The translations under genes were made by a program, and so were the position numbers. A stretch of 64,000 nt of DNA from Heterobilharzia americana (Eukaryota; Platyhelminthes; Trematoda; Strigeidida; Schistosomatidae): NCBI GenBank assembly GCA_944470555.2, contig OX104134.1:108308701-108372700 (forward strand), in the 5' to 3' direction. The notes beneath the pieces were generated by a model that was given only the letters and a program-made list of their open reading frames with translations, was not told the DNA's origin and did no database searches. Below are positions 23,740-37,965 of the stretch, one piece after another (position 1 is the stretch's first letter; each line of letters opens with the position of its first letter).

Positions 23740-24960
23740 TTCTTATACATTCCAGTTTGCTGAGTCAGTCAAGGATATTAATCGATCAGGAAGAAGAATG
23801 ATTTCATTTGACATCGTGTCACTATTCACAAACGTACCGTTAATAGAAACAATCTGTTCCTCGTGCAACTTCCTCCAATCCAGAAATCAAGATGTTGGCC
23901 TGCCAAACCACTACCTGAAGGAACTTCTCCTAAGATATACGTTTCACATTCACATCAGATTTAATAACGAAATTTAGACACAAATTGGTAGTCCAACAGT
24001 GGAATTGCATTTCGGATTGCCGACTGCTTCATGGCTAGCCTTGAGAATAGTACACTACTCCCAGCAATCAACCAACTTCATGTATATAACAGGTACATGG
24101 ATGATACCTTCATTTTTTTTATTGACGACTTAGACAAGAAACTCTCCCTTTAAAATTTCAACGGCTGTCACTCACTCTTCAGTCGAATTTACATTGGAAG
24201 CTGAATCGAACTCCACTTTTCATTTTTCTTTCAACGTCAAACGCCAAAGGAGGCCTGATAATTCCATTCAAAGATCCATCTGAAGCAAGCCATTTCGGAA
24301 CAGGCAACTGACCAACGTTCAAAGTTAGATGCCTTTAAACAGGAAGAGGAATCTTGTGTGCTCACTCTCATCAAGAATAAGAAAGATATGCAGTAATGAT
24401 ACGCTTATACAAGAATTAGGAACCCTCTGAGAAATACTGTTAGAAAATCGCTTCCCATCCAGATTCATAGAGAAAAATCTGAAATAATAGAAGACTATGG
24501 AAACGACTCAGTCAGCCACGAAGAAAATACTTTTAATGAACCTCAGATTCAAAGGTGGTATTACTGCAGACATCCTTAGTCAACTTTTGTCAACTTCCCT
24601 AAGTAGGACATTTTGTGCTGCAATCCTCCGTATTGTGTTCACATATCAACAGTTGGTTCGTCAGTGCATCAAAGACAAGTTGACACATTGTGCCTCATCA
24701 GTGTGTATTTACACGTTCACTTGCTCTGCGGAGCTGAGTACGTCGGTCATACAGTGCGCTCACCTGAAAAATGTGCTCACGAACATTACTTAGCCTGGTT
24801 GCTAAAGAGTGGGCACAAAACCATCTCCAGCTTTATAGTTGAACAACTCGCTGACTATGAACATCTGGCTCCCCCGGAAACCTGAATCAAAGTTCTCTAA
24901 AACCGTTCAAAAGGGGTAGGAATTAAATAATTATATGCAGCCTAAGCGTTGGCAATTCAT
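23740..24960 (+). mobile_element. Penelope-like element remnant 2
   Basis: From 23755 the frame reads FAESVKDINRSGRRMISFDI and then VSLFTNVPLIETI, the first catalytic Asp region of Penelope reverse transcriptases. LPNHYLKELL and FGLPTASWL follow in broken frames. At about 24613-24885 another frame carries GAEYVGHTVRSPEKCAHEHY and AWLLKSGHKTISSFIVEQL, the YVG half of a GIY-YIG endonuclease with the downstream Arg and His-containing block. Stops and frameshifts throughout show that it is dead. Confidence 0.8.
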
Positions 24961-25084
24961 AGCTTCAAACCTCAAGTGTGTATTCAAAAGAAACATGTAC
25001 AAGCACTCTCTTTACTGTGGCCTTAATCAGATACTCTCCACATCTGTTTGTGTTTTATTCTTGTACTTTATTTTATTTATTTTA

Positions 25085-25275
25085 AGGTTGATGGGGATTT
25101 TAATGCTTAAGTAGTATTCATCGCGGAGTGACATCATTTAGATAACCACTGAAATCAAAGGAGCGCTGGCCAGCTGTGTCCTAGTGTGGGATTCCTCTGA
25201 AGTACGCACCCACTTCCCATTAGGGATCGATCTCATCACTTTCACATCTCGGGGCCAGTGCGTTAACCATTATCA
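25085..25275 (-). mobile_element. SM-alpha-like SINE fragment
   Basis: On the minus strand, 25171-25203 holds TCCCACACTAGGACACAGCTGGCC, a degraded hammerhead core. The adjacent TGATGGGGATTTTAAT and TGACATCATTTAGATAACCACTG match 44336-44395. The motif TTCATCGCGGAGTGACATCA links it to the hairpin at 22833. Confidence 0.55.
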
Positions 25276-28180
25276 TTATTATTGATGTTACAGTCTATAA
25301 TACTGCATCACTCTTTTCCATATCAAATAAACAATCTAATACGGAATTATATTCTAGCTCGGTGTCCTAGTCTTACTCTTGCAGATTTGAATAAGTTGAG
25401 CAGTGGGTAAATGGTTTATAAAGGAAATATATTCCTACAATCTAACTAAGGCAGAAACATAATTTTCTGACGTTTCGCTTCCTTGTGGAAGCCGTTTCTT
25501 CAGAGCATAAAACTTGTAGGAGTTATTGCATGATTTTTTTCTATTTGTTGTTGAAATATGCTATGTCTTGTACAGGCTTTTTTCTCTGAAAAAGTGACTT
25601 TAACGAGGTCTCAAAACGTCAGAAATTTACCTGCATATCTCACTGGGAGTTTGCAGTTATATTTCCTTTACGTATGCGAACTGTTTGGTAACTCACAGAG
25701 ATCCAGTGCTGTGTAGGCTTATGTGGTTGATCAAAATAAAACCAACACGAAGGGGCTAGCAGCTTAAAATCTTCCACAGAATGTCAATCTGCTTAACTTA
25801 ACCACTATGATATTGTTGATAAGATGTCAGACAGCTAGATCTTAAGGAAGTACACTATTCCCTTCAGGTTGTATGCCCTATTCAATAACTGATTTTTAGA
25901 TGTGTTAAGGATAAGCTACCGCTTTGGACCACTTCAAAATGCACGTACCCTTTTACCTGCTAGTATAGATCGAGTTAAACTGCCGGCACAAAGTGGTCTC
26001 TTTCCAAACGCATTTTGGATCACTCCTGTTTGATTGTCAAGAAGTGAATACAAATCACTAAATTTGATACTTGAGTATTTGATCAATCCCGGTCACACAG
26101 ATCTACTAGACTTATCTTTTAAGATTGTGTGCAAGGTTAAATTAAGTGGTTAGAAAGGCATGTGGTTTTACAACTTGTACCTGGTCTAGGTATTGATGAT
26201 TCACGAATTCAGACTTCATCTGTGTGTGCGGGAGAGAAATGTGTAATTTCCAAATCTGCCTTGGTTTTACTCTTATTCCCCGTTCCCTTCTCACTATTCT
26301 TTTACTTCCAATACTGGTAGTTATTTCGCCGATTATCAACTTTGTTTCAGTTATTGTTTCTTTACTCACCTACCTTTCACCTTTTCAGTGAATATTGACC
26401 TTTGATACTTTACATCTGGAAACAGTTAATGCTATTTTCAATCAAACACCTCTCGAGTTAACTTCATCAACTTACAAAATCGTTTGGCGTATTTATGCTC
26501 ATTATTTCATTCTACTCTTAAGCAACATGCTGTTATGATGTTATCTCAACCGACTGCTGAATGATAGGCTAGTAATTATTTCCAGTGGTTATAAAAATGA
26601 CTATACAGCTTTACTAGATGGTATCTCAGGGAACAAAAAGGTTTCCACTAATAACCGAGTATGTATTCTTCGCCACTGAATGCACAATTTGTGAGATGTA
26701 GGGAAAAGCTTTTAACGGAAGCAGGATGTGTAATCTTGTCAACCATCAGACTATTTAATTGATGGTGTTGCATCTAGACGGAGAGAATGAATGTACGAGA
26801 AGAGGGAGAGAGAGAGAGAGGACGAGGATCATAACGATAGCGTTCGACTTCATCTTGTTTGTCACTGTGAACAAATTATTCAAATAGCTTTGCACTCCTA
26901 CACAATAAACAAATTCGCATTAAAGAGTAACACAAAAAGTACCCAAGATATGTCTACTTTTAAATCAGAGAAAAAGCAAGTAGGTCACACTGATTTGTTT
27001 AAATTATATAGTCTTGAAATTCAGCACCTCAAACACTGTGTGGCATGGAACGCACCACTCGTTGAGGAGGTTTTTGTTCAGTCATCTCTAGTGTGATGGA
27101 ATGTATCGTCTCCAGACATCAGTGAGAAAATCGGTTTCAGATATGCTGACTTCAGACTGTTAGTAAGCTTGAAGTCAGTTGACCTTGATATAAGTAACAA
27201 AAGTCGACTGTGACCACAATATCATCCAGTAACTTAGACTGTGCTACACTGGGTCATATAAAAACTAACAACCAATCGATTTGATTCCGGCGAATTTCCG
27301 AACTGAAATACAATTGAGTGGCAAATAGTTGTTTTTAGTGGGAATCGGTGAGTTTTGGAATCAACCTATACAGGCCAACAGCATTGGATTTTAGTTTTAG
27401 TATCTTACACATTGACAGGATTTGGAAACGTGACAAAATCGTTTCAGAACGAGTTACCGGGAGACAAGAAGTTCACTATGAAGCATGAGAGTCCTAGTTC
27501 TTGATTCTGTATGAAGTCGCGTGTGTGCACTGTCGAAGAGTTTTCCAACAAGATGAAGGATCTTCCTAGTGCCTTCTTGTTTTCTCTGGGCATCTGACGG
27601 ATACTGATTTGTGACAAAAACACGTTTGAAATGAATATGGTGTCTGAGAGAATTCCTTAAAACCAGTGAACTGGATAAACACTGCTCAATGTTCAAAAGT
27701 TCGTAGTGATAATATTTTAGGATGAAAGACAGTCATGTCATGAGTGTAAAAAGAAACTCCAAAAACGTGGAGAGAGAAGAAGGTGACAGTACAGTTTTCT
27801 TAAACTAACATTTTCTATGACTGAATCTGTCTTCTTCACAAAGCTAATGAACTTCTTTATGTGTATTTCTTTAGGAGGTATAAACTAAATTCGCACATAT
27901 TATCTTCCACCATGCAAAAAATGTATACACTACCTCTCATCAGTTGCACTGAACTCAAGAAAATGATAAGAGCTTGAAGAAATGGAAAATTTGTTATGCA
28001 TAGGAAAAAGTTGAGAAGAGTTACTCATAGAGTCAGTTAATTACCTAGAAAGTTTTGTCGATAGTTGATCACGTACATACAGAGACGAAGCTGTATGGGT
28101 AAAGACCATGTAACGACCTCTATTAAAGTAGTTGGTCATGTATGCACCTCGATTCAGCTAGCAGAACTGATTTGTTTGAG
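25276..28180. other. Intergenic sequence with minor repeats
   Basis: Around 25470-25630 two copies of an ACGTTT/AACGTC-bearing segment occur (TTCTGACGTTTCGCTTCC and TCAAAACGTCAGAAATT), resembling repeat termini, but I could not assign them. A (GA)n run lies at 26800-26822. ORFs at 26142-26369 and 27454-27696 (minus) and 26791-27096 (plus) have no recognisable motif. Confidence 0.35.
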
Positions 28181-28439
28181 ATCGATCAGATAAGGAATAG
28201 TGCTAAATAACCGATGCAATAAAAACATTGATTGGTCAACGGCAAGTGACCACTTTCATATTGTCTAGTCCTCAGTGTCGACCGAATTTTATCAATCATT
28301 TTCCAATGTAGCCATCAACCTAGTAGGTTCATCATGGTGGTGCACTTTGAGCAATATTATATGGTTGACGAAAATTGACAGAACAGTTGGAAGAAAAGTG
28401 TATCGATGTTGGAATCCTGATGGATTTCCTCTGAGAAAT

Positions 28440-29460
28440 ATTGCTGAAATGCACGATGAATGTTAACTTTAAATTTGGCGGTGAACTGTACAGATAAGTG
28501 GATGGAGTCTCGATAGGTTTCTCACTGTGTCCCATATGAGCGAACTTTTTTCTATCGCAAGAGGATAATGGTTTGTTTGAACGATCTGTCACAGAATCTT
28601 CACGGATGATCTATTCATTATGTGCAAAAACAACATGGGGAGGTCAAAGATACCCAGCAGATTCAACGCAGTACACCCAGCTATGAAGTTTACATGTGAG
28701 GAAGAGGCAGGAGATAGCTTTTCTTGATTTTCTTCTCTCTCTTGACGAACAGAAGGGTCGACGAAGAATAACCTTCTTAGAAAAAGCACATGGATGGGGC
28801 AAAACAAATTTTCTCAACCTCATTCCCAGTCAGTACAAAAACTTAAAGTGACAGAATAAAGGTTATACATTCGAAAGATACAACTGAGGAGAAACTAGCG
28901 ACGCTGCCCAACACACTAGTGGAAGATGTCTATCCTGATAAATTCATAAAGAGAGATATGACTACAAGAATAGTAAGGAAGGATACTTCGATGGCTAGCA
29001 GAAAATCGCTATACAATCAGGTAAAACTTGGAGGTGACGTGCTAAGTGAAATATTAATTCAGGGAAGTTTTAATGCTGGTAAATTACAAATTTCGTTTTC
29101 CAAACGCCAAATGGTGACAATGAGACTGAAAGATGAATTGCCTAGACTGACTACTTTCTGTTGTGCTTATCAGTCCGACTACTCCTGTGAAGCTAGTTAC
29201 GTTGGTCCATAATGTAGGAATTTTATTTCCCGTGCTCGTGAACATCTCCCAGTGTTCCCATCAACTTGCCAGAAGGTACTCAGCTGTGAATCCTTCAGAT
29301 TCCAAAAGCAGTATCAATCACGATCAAACAACTTCAGTTGTGTGTTCGAAAAAGTCAAGCATTGTCTTTACAACCAACGTGGCCCGATTCGGGACGCATA
29401 AATTCCTTAGCATCCTATCCCAGGCAATCTCATAAACACCTTCCTATTGTTTTATTAAAC
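28440..29460 (+). mobile_element. Penelope-like element remnant 3
   Basis: Pieces in order: NFKFGGELYR-stop-VDGVSIGF (about 28460-28520), equivalent to the FNG..Y.Q..G.AMGSP region of Penelope RT; SRFNAVHPAMKFTCEEEAGD (about 28650-28710), the post-catalytic block; VYPDKFIKRDM (about 28931-28963); and SCEASYVGP followed by CRNFISRAREHLPV (about 29180-29250), the YVG and Arg region of the GIY-YIG domain. Several stops and frame changes lie between. The same gene order as remnants 1 and 4 supports the call. Confidence 0.8.
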
Positions 29461-29829
29461 TGTCAGCTCATAACATTTCCTACGCCTTATAATCGTTTAG
29501 ATAGTCAATTATTTTGAAATGAACCCCAGTAACAACTGATTCTATCATTAACTTTCACACAAGAGTTTTCTGAATTGACTTGCTCAACTGTATAATGTTA
29601 CGAATAAACTTATAAGCAAAATCTAGATATTGTTGATGTATAGTTCCTCAATATGCACATACAACTATAGAGCCTGAAGAAGTTATCGGAAACAATATTC
29701 TTTATTCACTCAAATGGCTTTTGAATTGACAGAAAGTCATAAACCTATATTTTGTACCTGTTGGCAGTCGGTTGAACTCTCAGGTGACCAAACACTATAT
29801 CTAATCCAATCACACAAAAGTTCATTCGT

Positions 29830-29990
29830 AGCCCGAATAGGTAAGTAACAATGTCTCTGACTACCACAGTACTGGGTGAAGCGAGTTCGAATCTCACAGA
29901 GGATGTCATTTCCACTGGGGTTGCAGATACGCCTTGTTGATCAATGAAAACAAGCACGAAATCTAGTAGGAGCATGGCTTCATGCCTATT
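29830..29990 (+). mobile_element. tRNA-like SINE, family 2
   Basis: CTGGGTGAAGCGAGTTCGAATCTCACAGAGGATGTCATTTCCACTGGGGTTGCAGATACGCC is the plus-strand counterpart of the units at 11265 and 54060. GAGTTCGAATCTC is the B-box-like core. Confidence 0.6.
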
Positions 29991-31085
29991 GTCTCCATTC
30001 AGTTAAAATGTGTCCAAAATTCACTAGCCATATGACGGTCTAAATGTTTTGTTTTTGTTCTAATAATTTCTTTCATTTATGAATAAATTGCTGTTGTTTT
30101 CCACAACTTTTTAAATTTGTTTCTATATGACTCCCAAAGGAAGTCTATCCTCATGGCCAAGAGGTATAATGAGTCTTTATGTTTGTGTTGGAGAGATGTG
30201 TGGAAATGCTTTGCTCAGTCTTATAAATCTTCTCATCCTTTGTAGCCAGTAGAATGTCTAAGGATGAAACAGCTTTCTTGTAACCTCTTCTGTTATTGAT
30301 TCAATATAGTGTTGACTTTTCACACTTTTATTTTACGGTGATTTCCAGTGAATATCTATGATGTGCTTTTCTCATCATGTGGGGGTTCAGTATTACGCAT
30401 TTCTTCTATACATAATTGTAATTACGAAGTAGCCTTTCACTAATCAAATTATAATCCAATTAGCTGACAAGTTAAGATTACTACCTTTGAATAAACCACT
30501 TGGCATTTGGACTCCTGGTATGGAACTCAATAAAACTATAATAGGAAATACCAAAATACCATAATATCAATGCATACCTGTTGAACAAGAAGTGGCTATT
30601 GTGAATCAGTCGTCAAGTGTATAATACTGGCGTTCAAAGTGATGAGTATTGGTATCAAGTCTCAAAATGAGCACTAACACTCACTGGGAAGCAACTATGT
30701 GGAACTTACAAGTCCCAGATAAGCTGAAGTGCACAATTTACACTACATTGCTAGTCTCAGTCCATAATATATACCATGTAGTGAACTGTTTTTTCTATTT
30801 GACTAGTAAAAGCATTTGTTATCACCGTACTAATCGAGAGACTTGTTGGTTATAATCCGAACTCTATCAGTCTGCTTTCTAGCACGACAGACAAGTTAAG
30901 TGACCCGGTATCAAACTGCTTAACAGTTAGATTCACTTATTTTCTTATTCTAAAATACCTGACTACCTAATTTGATCAGACCATCAATGATCTTATTCAC
31001 TGAAGAATCAGACGTTCGGAAAGTCATTGATGGTGATGAAAATTAGTTTTTGCACTAAAGGTTAGTCTGAATTAAGTTTGACTGG
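29991..31085. other. Intergenic sequence, nothing recognised
   Basis: AT-rich, no motif-bearing ORFs and no RNA genes seen. Confidence 0.35.
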
Positions 31086-31089
31086 CCTT

Positions 31090-34040
31090 TGCTAACTTAC
31101 ACCATTCACAGTGCCACCAAAATATCTGACTGTCGATAACTGCTACCTTGTCGAGGTGTTCGGGCTTGCAGACTACTATGACCCAATGAGATACACTCGG
31201 TGGAAAGATTGTTCCTTGAGGTCTTACTATGCCAGAAAGATTTGCTGCATGGTAGTAAGACGAAAAATAGTTATGGTTATAGTGTAAATTACTGCGCAAT
31301 GATTGGCAGCAAGAGGAAAATGTCATACTGCTGACTGGGTGCAGTGTGATAAGAGTGATATTTTTCCCTTGCTTGATGAGCCGTACCACACAGACGCTGC
31401 CTTTCCCATGGGAAGGGGGAGGATTAGAAAAGGTTAAATAAAAAAATAGCACACTCGTATCTGCCCTAAATTTTTTTGTTTCCGGCGGTTTGAGTGTTCC
31501 TCAACCCCCATTAAAACAACCAAATCTCAGACTGAAAATCCTCAAAAAGCTCTGTTTGTATGTGTGTCAAGCAGATGTCCCATGGGCTCTGCCGTGAAAC
31601 AAATATATTTCGAATTTTCCATTCTAGTCAGCCTGCAGAAACAACTTCTACTTTGTACGCAGCTGTGAAGTGTCAACTACCCACAGGTCTCCAGTAGTAT
31701 GCAAAACCTGACAAAATATAACTCCCCTTCCTTCTTACAACTTACTCAGACTTTCATTCTGTGACCCATACTAACCATTGGAGCCAGAGAAAGACCGTCA
31801 TTTGTCTCCTGAAACCCCGATGTTAGTTTCAAACTGTACTTTTCAATATCCGAACCATATGCCGAATCAAACAACAGGCATTTGTTGCCAAAACTGTAAA
31901 ACATCTTGACCCATGGGTGCATGCTCTGTATAAGAGATCTAAATGTGGTCACTCAATTGACTTCATTTGACAGGTGTAGTGAATCTTCAAAATTCACCTT
32001 GCAAGTATCCGGAGACCTGATGACTACCTCTGGTGGACTCGCTGGTGTAGGCAAAGCATTGAGTTGTAGAGCAGAAAGTGCACTTCTCGACTAGATACCA
32101 GTCAACAACCGTCTATGTGGTATTTGATTGAATGGATCTGTAAGAACTAGGAAAAATCCTCAAACTAGACGGTGCCTATTCGTAATTTCCAGCTATGCAC
32201 CAAACAATTTTAGTTCCGATAATAGGAAGGATGAATTAATTCAAAGCTGTCAATTCTTCTACATTGCACAAAACGTTCACACATACTCATGGTAGCAGGT
32301 GACTTAAGCACGTAAATGGGAAACGTAGGTTAAGTCAGTCGGAAAGGCATCTACAGTATCCCATCCCAAAGAACCGATAACAGTGATGGTCTGTTGCAAG
32401 CATAAGGAGAGACACTACCTCACTCAGCGTGCGTCGACATCAAACTGACGACTGACGCAGACAGAGCATTGTGCCACAAGACATCGTTGCAGAGGATCAC
32501 TGCTCTTTCTGGAGTACATGTTCGGAATGCGATCACACGTTATTACAGAAACGCGTATGCTTAAGTCTTACAAACAGGAAATAGTAAGGTGGCAGTGAAA
32601 GCTATATGTGCTCAATACGATGAGAATGTGAAGTGTGCATTCTGGGTAGGCGTAGCTAAGCATTTATTTAAATGTGACAGGAACTCTCTTCTTGCGGACT
32701 CCTGGTGTAATACTCAGTCTGTTGTGGGAACAGTAGCAGAGAAATTTGGTGATCTACATAGAAAAGTCAGCAAAAATTAGTGAATTTACGAAAAGTCATC
32801 CAAACTGACTGATACCAGAAGACCCACTGCAGCTTGCTCTGATCACGAGGAACAAACATCTAAACTAGATGTGAAATGAGTCCTCACAGTGGTCATGAGC
32901 AATGGTGATTGAGGAAAATGAGAGAGGAAGATGGCATCAGCATTAGATAATCCTTGGCAACTTTTTCAGCTCATTAAGAATACTGGTAAGAAGAAGACGA
33001 TAGTTAGTGAGACGATTGTGCAGAAGAATAGGATCCTGTTAATATGATAAGATATGCGTCTGGAAAGTAGTGCGAAACACTTGAAACACCGTTCAACCGA
33101 CCCACAACAACGCTTCAGTTACCCAGCATCCAACCGCGAAACTGAACAGGACGTAGATGTTAGTCCTCCAACTGTCTTCGAAGTTGAGAAGGCTTTTTTA
33201 AATATGAAACGATGCAAAGCGCCAGGATGTGACTGCTGGTTACCGACGTTTTGTAAGATGAAGGTAGGAAGCAATTGATAAGAGTGATGCAGATATTAGG
33301 TCTACGTAGCGTATGTGAATCAAAAGTAGTTCCGTTGAACAGGCCTACACCACTGGTCACTGTAGTTTACAAGAAAAAAGAGAAGTCTTCTTGTGACCAC
33401 TACAGAGGAACCTGTTCAACTAACACCGCATGCACGATACTGCAGTTCATAGTTATCCGACTCCAAAATGAGGCTGGAGAACAGCAATGTCGAGAAAATC
33501 AGACAAGTCTCAAACTTAGATGACGGCGCAAAGACCACATTTTCACCTTCCGTCAGGTAACAGACATACTTACCGGGGGTTAACACTTGCATATTTTTCC
33601 ACCTGAAGGTGGAATTCAACTTTGTCGACTGAGAGGTGTAGCAGTAGTGTCCGACTGATAACAAGCACCAAGCAGGTACGTTACACGAATCAAAGCTTTC
33701 TTCTCAAAATCATATAGTTGCGTGATGGATTATGGAGAGTCATCATCTGAATTGCGGACAAGTAGTGGCGTCCATCACGGTTGCCCAAAGTCGCCGTTCC
33801 TGCTTAATCTCGTTATGGATTTGTCAATGATTATAACCTTAGGTATCACCGAAATCACAAGGCTTAACCTACTGCATCTCTGGAGGACACCTGGTTGACT
33901 TAGAGTATACAAGCGATATTGTCCTAGTACGTAAAGACGCCGAAAAAATCCAAAGTCTTCTGAACACATTGGGCTGAAATCTTGGTATGTTAGACGAATG
34001 ATGATGCTTCAAGACTGATCAGCACCTACTCTCAGTAGTC
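31090..34040 (+). mobile_element. RTE-A retrotransposon, decayed near-full 5' part
   Basis: The 5' UTR is homologous to that of the 38.8-42.8 kb copy (GATAACTGCTACCTTGTCGAGG at about 31135 against GATAGCTGCTACCTTGACGTGG). Endonuclease traces are at 31906-32094 (SKFTLQVSGDLMTTSGGLAG) and about 32100-32400. RT fingers are at 33160-33250 (EVEKAFLNMKRCKAPGCDCW) and about 33370-33450, and a degenerate catalytic region is at about 33895-33960 (DLEYTSDIVLV, with the first Asp of YADD lost). The copy ends near LLQDW sequence at about 34030, where RTE-B copy 3 begins. The 3' end resumes at about 37500. Confidence 0.85.
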
Positions 34041-34902
34041 TGTCTTCTCTCGATGAAAGCAAAACCAAGGATGGGGACATGGAATGTTCGCACCATGTAT
34101 GGACTTACCAAGGCTGTCCAGATTGCAAAGAAGATGAGCAGGTATGACATGGAAATGCTTGGAATCTGCGAGGAATTTGAAGATAGAATGGAAGTAGACT
34201 CTCCAAACTCTTAACTCCACAGTCAATAATCTACTCCGATATTGTCACCCAGACGACAACCACGAGCACAGCACACTGAGTTTTTGAGTGGCTATCATGA
34301 TGTCACCAACAGCATCCAAGGCTCTCTCTCATGCAGTGGGGACCAATCTCCTCCTGCAGGATCAGCATCATGACAGACAGCAAGATTCAACTCAAAAGGA
34401 AGCAAAGTCACAGTCATTCAATGCTACGCTACGTGCCAACAAATAATGCAGTACTAGACAAGACTCAACCCAGATGGCGACATCAAAATTCATTCTAATA
34501 TGTGGGAGCAGACAAAACAAGAAGAAAACTCATCATGGGTCGAGAAGCACTTGGTGAAATGATGAATGAGAATGGAGAACTGTTTGCAGACTTCTGCTCA
34601 TTAAACGATTTGGTGATTGGAGTCAGGCAGTGTGTACAAACACAAGAACATTCACAAAGCAGCGACATGGACTTCATCTCAATGTGAAGAAAGTGAAAAC
34701 GCAGCCAGCCTACTGTACAGAAGATCAGATCAAGAAGGGGAGCAGATGTAAGTTCACACCACTCACTATCTAGTGCAAGGAGCCTACCTTGAAAACCAAG
34801 TTGAAAGCCTTCACAGAAGTTGGTGATGATCGAACACAGTTCAAGTTGAACACCCAGAACACAAACTGAACTGAAGGACGAAACTACAAAGGACATCTTC
34901 AC

Positions 34903-34950
34903 GTCAGTCAGTCAGTCAGTCGGTCGGTCGGTCGGTCGGTCGGTCGGTCA
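34903..34950. repeat. (CAGT)n/(CGGT)n microsatellite in RTE-B copy 3
   Basis: Same site as 13225-13262, with more CGGT units. Confidence 0.9.
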
Positions 34951-35877
34951 TCAGGGGAAAATGGGAGACATTGAGTAACATCCCTGAAGGATTGGGCGTG
35001 GAAGAACACTGGAACTCTTTGAGAGCAACGTGGAAGGCAACCTGAATAACCGTATTAGGAAGGAAGAGGGAACAAGGCAAGGAATGGCATGCATCTCGAC
35101 AAACACATGGAAGCTGATAGAGCAGAGAGAGGAAGATGGTGAAGCAGAAGATGAACCAGTGCAGGGATGCACAACGAAGAGAAGAAGTGAATACAACCTA
35201 TAAAACACTGCACTGGACAAAGAAGTGAAGAAGAGTGCGTGGAGAGATGAAAGACACTTCGATGACACATTGGCAAGTGAAGCAGAACAGGTTGCTGGTA
35301 GGAGAGACAGATACCTGACAACACTATATCAAATAACCAGGTCACTTGCTGTCTGGGAAGAAATCAACATAGACGAGACCAATGAAAGATAGTGAAGGAA
35401 ACCTAGCTACCAAAGAGGAAAAACAAAGGAAACGATGGGCTGACCACTTCAAAAAACTCTTGAATCGACCACCACCATCACCTCTAACTCGTCAGGAGAT
35501 ACTACTAGCAACGACAGAACTACAAGTGAACGCAGACCCTCCGACAAAATCAGTAGTCCTGAACGCCATAGAACTGATGAATTGCAGGAAAGCAGCAAGA
35601 CCAGATGGAATTCCTCCAGAAGCACTGAGAACAAACTCGGAGACAACAGTGGACATGCTCACACAACTACTGCAGAAGGTTTGAAACGAAGGAAGGGAAG
35701 GTAACCGCACATTGCAAGAAGGGCTACCTTGTCAAACTCCCAAACAAGGGAGACCTAAGCCTTCGCAAGAACTGGCACGAAATCATCCTCATGTCCCTGT
35801 CCACCTCAAGCAAAATATTAGGCCACATCATCCTGAAGAGACTAAACAATACTCTGCATTAAAAATTACAACCGGAA

Positions 35878-36023
<146 letters not shown>

Positions 36024-36514
36024 TCAGGAAGTACAATTCATGTGCTGATCAAATTGCAACACTACACTACGCTACCCATCATCATGGAACAGAGTATAGA
36101 ATAGCAGTCAACTCATCACCTCACCTCACCTCACCTCACCTCAACTTCATCGACTTTGAAAAAGCCTTCGAAAGCGTCGACTGACAAGTAATTTGACAGG
36201 CAGTTGCTTCAACACTACGGTGTCAGTGCCACAAACCCTTACCAATCTCATTCAACAGCTAGCTATACGAAGGTGCCACATGCCAAGTGATCCACAATGG
36301 AAAGAGCTCAGTGACGCCTTCGAAGTGAATGAAGACAGGGGACAGGAGTAAGACAAGGCTGCCTGCCTACTATCACTCATGACCTATCTGATTGTGGTCG
36401 ACTAGACTGGACTGGATCATGCAGCAGACAACTGTGAGGAGTGAGAAGATGGGCATATGCTGGCTGGACCGATGAAAATAGCCTAGAAGAAGATTTAGAT
36501 TTCACCGATGATGG

Positions 36515-36547
<33 letters not shown>

Positions 36548-36876
36548 ATTTCTAATGTCTCGTCCCACAAACTCGAAGATCTACATGGCGGAAACTAACA
36601 AGTTGACAGAAGAGGCAGGGCAGCGAAAACAGGACTTCAAGTGAATGTAGAGAAGATGGAGGTGATGATGATGATACCCAACCAACAACAGCATCAAAAC
36701 AAGAGGCATCAATCACGATTAACGGGAGAAATGTAAACGAAGTTGTCTCTTCCACCTACCTGACAAGGCGGCATCGTTTCAACTACAGGCGGCACAGACG
36801 GGGATGTCAAAGCAGGCAGGATCGGAAAGACAGCAAGACAGACTTTCATTAATCTGAAATCAGTGTGCAGATCTAC

Positions 36877-36915
36877 TGCACTCCACTCCACTCCACTCCA
36901 CTCCACTCCACTGCA
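36877..36915. repeat. (CTCCA)n tract in RTE-B copy 3
   Basis: The shortest of the three clear alleles of this pentamer site. Confidence 0.9.
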
Positions 36916-37436
36916 CTCAGCATAAAGCGTGAACAACATCCGGATTCTCAACACCAATTCGGTCAAGTCAGTGGTGCTGTATGGTTCAGAAGTTTGGCGA
37001 GTCATGAAAAGCACTTCCAACAAACTACAGACATTCATCAACAGCTGCCACCTACGCTCACTCAATACTGAAGATCAGATGGACAGAATAATAAGAATAG
37101 GCAACAAGGAACTCTGGCTGTCTGGGAACGAACCAACCAAGAAACTATCACCCAACAAATATGCGGTGGGGGGAAGTGGAGATGGATTCGATTGGACATG
37201 CACTGAGAAGACTTATTGGGGACATCATGCTCCAGGTCAGGTCCTCGAGTTGAATCCAAAAGGGAAACGACGAGTTGGATGTATCAGCTGAGTGTGACAT
37301 GGATGAGATGATGTTGGGAATAAATGAAAGCATGATGGCAGTCGTGGTGCCAGGTTTTGAAGACTGGAGAGAAGAGAGTGCAATGGGGGCGTTCTGCTGA
37401 TGCCCTATGTTCCACTAGGAACCCAAGGAAAAATGA

Positions 37437-37965
37437 CGATAATAATAATAATAATACTGCATAGTATTCCTTTGTCCTATTATACGACTGAGGTATGACC
37501 GTTGAAAGCAGACGTGAAGGGGTGAGAGGTGCCCTCGTTTCCTTGCTCACCCATTGAGTCAGGCAAATGGTGTGAGACAGGGAGGCAAGTCAGTTTTTGA
37601 ACCTTCATCGACTAAGCTGGCTTGGACATGTGTTGAGCAAGGAAGGCCACCGCCTATTTTGACGTGCGATGTTCGAAGAATTCGGATTAGATTGGAAGAG
37701 GGTTTAAGCGTGCCCAGACCAAGAGGTGATACCACTCGGTGTAATTTCTAACTGTTGGTCTGAGCCGTGTAGGACGTAAGGTGTCCACCACTGGTTTGGG
37801 GTCCTCGAGTAGACATAAATCAATGGTTGGCAACCTTCGATGACCTGGCTGTAAATCGATCATGTTGGCACAGATGTACTCACGCTTTGATACCTTCTGA
37901 AGTTCGAATAGTTTCATTAACCTTTATTCGTAAATTCATTTTCTTCCCACATATTTTTGTTTGCT
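37437..37965 (+). mobile_element. RTE-A 3' end, downstream side of the RTE-B insertion
   Basis: After an (AATA)n-like tract (37439-37455) the frame near 37590-37690 reads REASQFLNLHRLSWLGHVLS, matching NLHRLRWLGHVLR in RTE-A. At 37825-37890 NQWLATFDDLAVNRSCWHRC matches NQWLETLGDMAQNRSQWRRC. A pyrimidine-rich 3' UTR follows. Confidence 0.8.
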